DNA from: Microvelia longipes
Taxonomy: Eukaryota > Arthropoda > Insecta > Hemiptera > Veliidae
Assembly (NCBI GenBank): GCA_018340805.1
Contig: JACMZG010001913.1
Span: forward strand, 15,255,487 to 15,319,486
DNA: 64,000 nucleotides
Direction: 5' to 3'
Numbering within the stretch: position 1 is the first letter of the stretch; every line of letters begins with the position of its first letter. The notes under the pieces were generated by a model. It was not told the origin of the DNA. It did no database searches and worked only from the letters and a program-made list of their open reading frames with translations. The translations under genes and the position numbers were made by a program. Shown here in pieces: positions 40,501 to 49,500 of the stretch.

Positions 40501-43500
40501 CCACTAAAATTCTGAAACTGGGAGTTTAAATAAGTTATTATATTTCAGTTGGTTTTAGGACCTCCTGATTGGTTTTTACTAAGTTATATTTTCGTATGTG
40601 AGTGTGTATTTTATCATGGTAGGTCCCTGTGAGTTTATGCTACAGAGTAAAAACTTTGATCCTCAGGATATTCAAGTAAATAAGTGGGACCCGCAGTGGC
40701 CAGTGTTTTTAATTAATAATAAGGATGCTTAACTCTTAATTGTACAGCTTGTTTTTTTAATTTTAATACTTTAGCATTCAGTTTAAATTTTTTATAACAG
40801 CTGTTCGGAAAATCCCATACGTTTTACAACCCTGAACAAGACTTCTGTTAGTGAGAGTTCAAAAATCTTTATCAAGATCTTCACAGTACCCTGTTCCACT
40901 ACTTATCTATAAGAACCCTGCAGCACTAATTAGTTTACTAAGCACTCTATGGCCTGCCGTATTATATTCCTATGTAAAACTGCTACCTGGAGCAATAGTT
41001 AATTCGTATCTGTAGAAAAAAGTATGATGGCCATGTATGTGTTTCAGGAGAAGTTACTAAGGCAGCTGCTTACTGTGTTTTTGTTCAAAATTTAAAGAAA
41101 GCTATTCAGATTCTGTCTTTAGACGACACTCATAGCACTGTTGCGATGGCTCTATCAGGTATATTAATGTCATAAAATTTTCTTGGTCAAATATTTTATT
41201 TTAAAAAAAATAATGAGAAGAAATTGTAAAAATGTAAATATCATTGAAACCACTGATAGTACTAATAAAAAAAAACTAGTATAAAAATTCAGTACAAAAT
41301 GAGGAGGTCACCCGTGGTGTAGTGGTTAAGGTATGCGGCCAATACACAGAATGAATGGACTTTAGTCATGGGTTCAATCCCAGCACGGGCCTCTAGGATT
41401 TTTATGAGAGGGATAAAAATTCTGCGTACCACGTCCTTCAGAAGGGACGTAAAGACGGTGGTCTCGAGCCTGTGCGTTGTCAGGTACTCGTTAAAGATCC
41501 CTTACTCTAAATGAAACTGGGTATAGGCAAAATTTAGGACCCTCATTGTAGATTCATTATAATACTAATCTGTTTCTGCCTTGTAGTTTAAAGTGTGTGG
41601 AGGTTTGGTTTAAGAGTGAGGACACGTGTTGTTCCTAGTTTTCACTAGACTATAAGAGTCAGTGAAAATATGTATGATTGCTTGAAAAAAGCATGAGAGG
41701 AACCATAGAAATTCATGGCTCTTCTGTCTAGATTAAATGAAATATACCTACACTTGAAATTAAAATGAGTAGAACACTATCTTAGGGATCTAGCAAAAAG
41801 GCTCCAACCATGTGGCCTACTTGCCTGGTAGTTACTACCACTCCCCGATATTACTATTACTACTAGTACAAAATGAGTACATTTGATTTGAACCAAACAT
41901 TATAGGTTTATTCGGGATGTTACTCCAGTGTAACCTAGGGTAAGAACTATGTTCGGGCACGTCCAAACTCCTACTCCAAACTGCCCTAAACTCCACTTTA
42001 CCGTGTTTTGATACGAATCTCAGATAAGAAGAATCTTACTCTAAACTGTTCTTTTTACTCCTAAAAGACTGAGTAAAGTAGAGTAAAATTAAGTTCTGGC
42101 AAAAACTTAACAATAATTTATGAGTTACCGGTGTATTTTAACGGAATAAATGATTTTATAATTCTATTCATACTATTTTAAATTAATAAAACACAATATT
42201 AGTGGTAATTTTTGTGTTTTAAAATGTTTTGTGCTCATTATAAACTGTCAGTAATAATTTTTCAAGTGCATATTGTTCTTCTTACTTTTAGTTAAAATTA
42301 TGAAATTATTATTTGAAATTTGAGCAAATAGTCGTAGTTTTATTAATATGTACTATCTTAACTAAAAGAAAGAATCAATAGATCTCTTGTTGCAGTGAAC
42401 GCCTTTTATAACCTGAAATCGGATTCTCTGGTCAGTAACAGAAAGCTGTTATGTGTACGTACTTAATTTGTACAAAAATGATTTAATTGGATCCCATATA
42501 ATATTCACTTTTTCTTACAAAGCAACCCATTAGTTATTAAATTGAACAAAACCTGTTGGTACATAGTAAATTATGGTTATTTATTTTGTTTAGCTAGGAA
42601 GGTTAGATAACCCAAGAAGGTTATTTACACTTTATATTTTGTGAATAGTTTATGAAATAAAATGTTGATGGACATTTTCTAATTTATAATAGTCATAGAG
42701 GTATATAGTAGAGGGGGCATAGCATATCTCAATACATTAAGAGACCTGAAACATCTTTTTGGGGCTCTCAGGGGCTCTGTGTAACCTTATTGAAACATCT
42801 TCTAAGAGTGATTTAAGGTTATAATATATCTATTGTTTTCGAATTTCTGCACATTGTTTGTGTTTTGATTGGTATTTTTAACGTTCTACTTTATAAGTCA
42901 CTGTAATTTTGTTCTTTTTATTTAATTAGATTGATAGTCAAAAGTGGTCAGTTTATCTTTTTAATGTTTCAAAATTCAACCAATAATTTATCTTTATGAT
43001 AATAGTAATGAATAATTCGATGAAAAGTGCCCAAAAATAATCCGATTTCTAAATAAAAATATTGAGAATTCAATTTAATATAAAAATATTAAAAATTACT
43101 TTAATGCTTTTTTGTTTTATTTATTTTTTTCTAAGTATATTCTTACTGTTATGATTACTTTACTTTGATATTCTACTCCATCCTTTCCAAAAAAAATCAT
43201 AAATAATAAAAGAAAAGTAGTCTCTCCACAAAACAAAACTTTATTGGCAAAGCGCTTTCAACCTAACTAGAGGCCATCATGCAAAGGAGCATAAATCAAA
43301 ATTTTACCAACATTTATTAGATAATAAATGTTGGTAAAATTTGCCGTTGGAAAATTCTTGACTCTGAAAACCATTCAGAGTCCAAACAGAGTTGGCGATC
43401 TGAACATAAATTAGAGAGGGGAATCTACGCCCTTACTGGGAGCTATGCTACAAGCGCCGTCGCCTCCTGCTGTCAGTCTTACTCTAATACCTAGTAAGAA

Positions 43501-46500
43501 AACATAGACTCACTTCTCTACTTCTTTAACATTTCAACGTTAATGCCTCATTAATCATTTTATTTTATTCATTATTTGATTTTGTTATTATTCATTTATT
43601 TATTTTTTATTTATGTTTTTCCTTTTAATTACAATTATATACGTACATATTTATTATGTTTATATTTTATTTATTTATTTTTACTTTTTTAATTTTTTTC
43701 GCTTTTACTTATTCTATTGTATCTTGTTTGTTAGGTTTTGCACTGATGATGGCCTCTAGTTAGGTTGAAAGCGCTTTGCCAATAAAGTTTTGTTTTATGG
43801 AGAAACTTCTTTTCTTTTATTATTTATGATGAACTCCATTCAAGCTCATTCTACTAGTACAAAAAAATCATGTCTCTATGATAATATCAATTACTTTGTA
43901 GGCTTTAGTCATGATAAGAACACTATGTGGAAGGAATCTTGTAGTAACTTGAGATGCAATATATCTGATCCGTTCCTACGCATTATATTCTCATTCTTAA
44001 CTTCTGATTTTGAAACTTATCATTCTGTTTTGGTGAGTAATATAGTTTCTTTACCTTAGTCATTTAATACAATCTCTCATTTTATTTAACTTGAAGCGAG
44101 ATGTTAATCCCAACTAATAAAATTGCTAGAAGCTGGGAGAGTTAAAGTTTGTTTTGCAGAAACTCTTTATAAGACTAACAAATGTTCCAAGTTTCATCTT
44201 ATTATCAGCATTAGTTCAATATTTATTGAATGACATGTTGTGTATTTTTTTTTTGAAAAATGTTTAATAAAAAGTCTAATTAATGTCATCCAGTCTAATT
44301 GTTTTTTTTTTTGTACAAATGTGCACCTTTTAGCAAATTTCCTTTGGAAAAATCCACAAATAGGATAGGTGGGAATCCAACTTTGGAGTGTGGCCTAAAT
44401 CCGTTTAAATAACAGCCAGTAAAAAATAATTTTCAAGTAGGGTGTCGTTTTCAATTTTATTTGGGATGCAGTAAATAAACAAACCCAAAAGAACCCGATC
44501 CAGATTTGATACAACCACTCAAAGTGAACAAAAAGTTAAAAGAACGGTGGTAAATAATCTGACATTTAAACTGTAGGTGAACAACAAATGTCGTGTAGGG
44601 TGTCATTTCAATATTTTTTGGGGCTTTAAGTATAAAATAGTCTGGATTTCAAACCTAGGGACCTATTATTATTTATGATTATTATTAGATTTTGAGGGTA
44701 GGTATAAAACCCATGCACTGCGACTTTAAGTCTTTTAGGGGCCTAGGTTTGAATCTTGGTTTTAGAGAAACTGTTTTATCTTTTTATAAGTTTATATCTA
44801 CAAAAAATATATGGTCTGCAAGCTAGACAAATTCCTTTGGAGTGCTTGCTTTCTTTTTGTACCAATCCAGTTCTTGTTAAGGTTTTCTGTGTATGCTTCA
44901 TTGTCGGAAGAACAAACATTTTACTTATCCGTCAATTTGCATGAGTTCCTTGAAGGAAATGTGCTAAACATTTTGTACATTAGCATAAACTGAGATTGGT
45001 ATCACTGTCTAAAATGTAGTGCAGTAATCATTATACAAGGGTGACAATAGTTCTGAACAACCATTGATATAAAAAATGCGTACTTCCTTTGACCAATTCA
45101 CACGAATTGACAGACAAATAAAGAGCTAGTGTACTGACTATGAAGCATTACTAGGCAATGGTTTTTTTGAATCATAATAATTGTTTTCAGATGGAGGTTG
45201 AAGTCGATGTAATGGATAGGGTTGGTTTTGCTTTGACATTCCTCTCAGACAGTTATCTGAATGACTATATAGAACAACTTACTGAGTATTTGGTTCTGAA
45301 AGGAGACCTGGATGCTATATTTCTAACAGGTAATCTCTTTATTCTAATGTTGTTAAAAATTTCAGAATGTGAATCTAAAAATAGATTTAACTCCAGAAGG
45401 AAGAAAAGTGACAACAAAATTTTACTGAGTCATTATTGCGGGTTAATGACATCATAAAAATAGATCTAAAGATTGTTTGTTGTATTAAGTTTCAACTCTC
45501 TAGCATAAGTACATTGGGAGTTACGATGATGACAGACACAAACACTCATACACAGACAGACAAATTTGTGAAAGCCATGCATGAGGTTTTAAAACATCTG
45601 AAACGGATAATTCAGCACAAAATCATAGTTTTGGATTTTTTTGCAAGCACAATACTTTTCCTACATACCTACGGTAAAAATGAAGAAAAGTAAAAATTGT
45701 TTCCTGCCTAGCTCTTTAAACATTTGTTTTTTGCACAAAAGTCCTATATCTTTTAATATGTAATAATAATAAGCTTTAATTAATTAAGCTTTCGACTAAA
45801 AATTAGTCATCATCAGAGTTTAACAAATATAAAATAAAAAAAACAATTTTACAAACTACTTCATATTGCACCTTGGTATGGTTTAGTAAGCTATGTTTAA
45901 AAAAACCGTTAAAAACTGTTACATTGAAGAATTTTTTTTTTAAAAATCATTACCAAACCATACCATACCAATTCATTACCATATGAAGTAGTTTGTAAAA
46001 TTGTTTTTTTTTTTTATTTTATATTTGTTAAAAAACTCTGATGATGACTAATCATCAGAATTAGTCATCATCAAACAACCAAAAGAATCAATGATTCTTT
46101 TAGTTGAAAGCTTAGTTATTATTATATATTAAAAAATATAGGACTTTGGTGTAATTAATCTGTTTTTATTTATATATATATTTTTTATAAGTCCACAAAA
46201 CGAAACTTTTTAATTTTTTTCTTGTTTAGGAATGACTGAGGAAGTGATAGGAGTGCTGCAACAGTACGTAAATCTTACATCTGACATTCAAACTGTTAGT
46301 TTACTTTGTCTCAGAGCTTTACCAAGTCATTTATTGCAACATGATCTAGTACAGTACTGGATTCACTGGTCAGTATTCTCTGTACTATACCACTCTCATT
46401 TGTAGAACTGTTTTACCAAAAGCCCTTACAGTATTCTAATGCAAAATTTAATTCTTGTATTAATAGTAAAGTCAATGGAGTAATGTTAAAACTCGAAGCC

Positions 46501-49500
46501 TTTCTTTACAAAGAATAATAAGAAAAAGAAGAACTTTTATTTTTACTCTTTTTTAACTGAGTTTATAAGTTTGTTAAGAAGTTTGTAATACTCTTTATTT
46601 TGCTCAATAATAATATGTAATAATTTAATATTCGCTATTCAAAGTCCATAGCAGCACCACCGTCGCTGATAAGTAATTGATAACGGAAGGGTGATCGTTG
46701 TTAAAGTCCTTATGGGAGTTTTTTGTTTTTTCTTATTTGTGACAATTATTACTTTAAATTTTTTATCAAAGTGCTTTCATTTAATTAATTTTAGGCCGTA
46801 TGAACTCAGTAGAATCAATATTTTGTTGAAAATAGGGGTTTAATGGGGTGTCACGAGTATTTAAATTGAGTGATAAGATGGTGAAAATCACAATATAGTG
46901 TTTTATTTTAGTTATTGTTAATTAATGTTACTTTTAAATAATTTTAGTTTACACAAACACACAAAATTACCTTTTAATTGCATTAAATTGTTTAAATTCG
47001 TTGTTACAGTTATTTAAATTAACTGATAACAAACCGATTTTCACCGTAATAGTGTTTTAATTTATCCATCAATTTTATTTACACAATAAAATAATAAATA
47101 ACTCAATAAATTCATGTTTTTGTAAATTTTTGTTTAAATCATCCATTTAGGTTTTATTATTTCTGGGTTAAATCGGACAAATGCAAGTCTGTAGTGATAA
47201 GAGCCTGATTCTATATTTAAAATCCTGGAATAAACGAAGTATTTATCTATGAAATATTGGCAATTTTTTTAGCACCGATGGTCGTTCTATTAATTTTTAA
47301 CTCATTTATCACAAATTAACGAACAATAAAGGAATAAAAGAAGAATTTTCAACGGCTCCCATGCTAATCCTATGATAAAAATTGTTTTTATCACCCTTTC
47401 GTTTTCCCGCCATTGGTATTGCCAACCTTACAACTATCTCTTTGAATTGGGAATACATCAAGAAACATTAAATAAAAATCGGGTACAGGGTACCTCAGAA
47501 CTTTTCCTCAACATATTGCATTCATTACGCTGATAACATACATACATACAGAAAACTTTTTAAAAACCATTTAGGATGCCTTATAACCACCTGAAACAGA
47601 TAATTTAGGTGTAAACCCAAAAATACTTTTTCTATGTACCTACCATATAAATGAGGAAATGTAAAAAACTGAAATAAAAACTATGAAGATAAATTTTAAA
47701 AATTGTTATTAAAACATTAAGATTGTAGCAACTCTTTATGAATTATTAACAAATCTATGATTTATGTTTGATATAGCCTGGTTTTAATTTTTAATGAATC
47801 CATCACCAGTGCTGGCAAGAAATGAAAAAATGAGTCAGGAGACTCTGGAAGTTTTTACCTGGCTTAGCTGGTTTGTAGCTGACTCAGCTGCATACTAGCT
47901 GGGTAAATGAGGAAGAAACAGCCTATTATTATTTGGCAACGTGTGAAGGGTTTGGAAGGCTCAGGTTTCAAATATTTGGAACTGGAACGCTACTCAAAGA
48001 GGAAATGAAGTCTCCAAGATGGCAGGACATTCTTACCTTCATTCATTGTAGCAGGAGGTTTGACTAGGAGAATGTAGTGGAGGTACAGTGATAGGTGGTC
48101 GATTTCGGGGTTGGTGAAAAGGACCCAATGGTGTGGTCTACTCACCAGGCTGGACCTCCCCACTCTTACTACTACTACTACTAGCTGGGTAAACTAATAG
48201 ATTCAAAGCTATAACCTCCTGACTTTTTTTCTACTCTCTGGTGCTGATGATTTGTTAAGAATGAAATCGTAACAACGTCAAACATATGTTTGATATATCA
48301 ATAAATCATAAGTAACAACTGTTATATTTTATCTCTAAATAATATATTTGGATGGTATGTAGTTACAGAGAGTTATTGGATTCATGGATGCTGTGGGAGT
48401 ATAGAGCAGAGTTTGATATCTGGCTGAGTGCTAGGTCTCAGATCAAACCATCTCATCAGGTTTATGTTGTTTGTAATTTCTGTTCTAAATGTGCCGGGTT
48501 AGGAAACAGTGGTGCCCAGGGCGCCTTGGGACCTGCTTCATCTGCAAGGAGCAAAGCTACATCGCTTTATCCCAGATATTCAGCTTCTTCTAATCAAACA
48601 AAGGTTACTTTAATTTGTTTTTCAATTCTGTTTCCTCAGATAACAAATAGTTTCTTTTAAATCATATTAAGAAAACATACATAATAATTAGTAGGGAATG
48701 ATCCAGAAAAAAATTGAGTTCCATACGGTAGTAATCTTCTCATAAGGCTATAAAGCATGAACAAAACAAAGCTAGTACTCTCAAAAGCAAATTTGCCTAT
48801 TTTGCTGATCTTAGTGTCACAATTATAGCCCAAGAGCCCATTGCAATTTTTGTGACCGTCGAGCCCCAAAGGAATATTGATTTATTTTGGTTCTTGATAA
48901 AGGATAAGGTGTTTTGCCATTTCAGATTAGGGAATATGGCCTGTGGGCCTCTTCAAAGTCCAAGACCCCAAAATCAGTTTTTGCCCATTAGCACTGTTTC
49001 TATTGGTTTTATCAAAAAGATAAAGGAGCGTTTTTAAAGTTCATTAAATTTGTGGCATATTAACCATCAAAATTGGTTTAATAGAACCAGAGATACATCT
49101 CTTCAAATATACCAAATATGCAATAAAAATCTATAATTTACACCCCAAAAGGCACAATTGTATGTTATTCCATATTATTATATTTAAGATATAGGCAGAT
49201 TTAAAAATCAAGACATATTCTATCAAATCATAGGTTACAAAAAGTTGTTTTAGAGAAAGAGTGTAGCACAGCTCTTTTATATTGTAACGGCTCTGCCTTC
49301 CTGATGGGGTGGTTGAAGCCAAAAAAGAAAAATAAGTAAGAACTAATTATAAAATTCTTATCAATCTAAGATTGAGCAAGCACCTCAAGAACTTGATGGG
49401 TAGCTGATAGCAAACACATAATGCGGAATTTATTATAAAAAGACTGAAGTAAACTTACAGTTCTCTGCAATATTAACAAAAAAATAATTAAAAACAAAGC

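Larger units (their letters stand above)
35930..46368 (+). other. MIOS: MIOS exons 7-13: alpha-solenoid middle region
   Basis: Seven short exons (98-140 nt) encode residues 389-679. Family signatures seen: LHLCGW (exon 9), [11 protein letters not shown] and VAMALSG (exon 10), [19 protein letters not shown] with [14 protein letters not shown] (exon 11), [20 protein letters not shown] (exon 12) and [16 protein letters not shown], then VQYWIHC (exon 13). The stretch is predicted helical and matches the solenoid that assembles GATOR2. Exon 11's acceptor is flanked by a repeat insertion (see 43201-43860). Confidence 0.85.

Noticed and set aside
41303..41400. A functional tRNA gene
   Set aside because: A and B boxes are present but the acceptor stem and anticodon arm do not pair; the unit has a SINE body, tail and target duplication.
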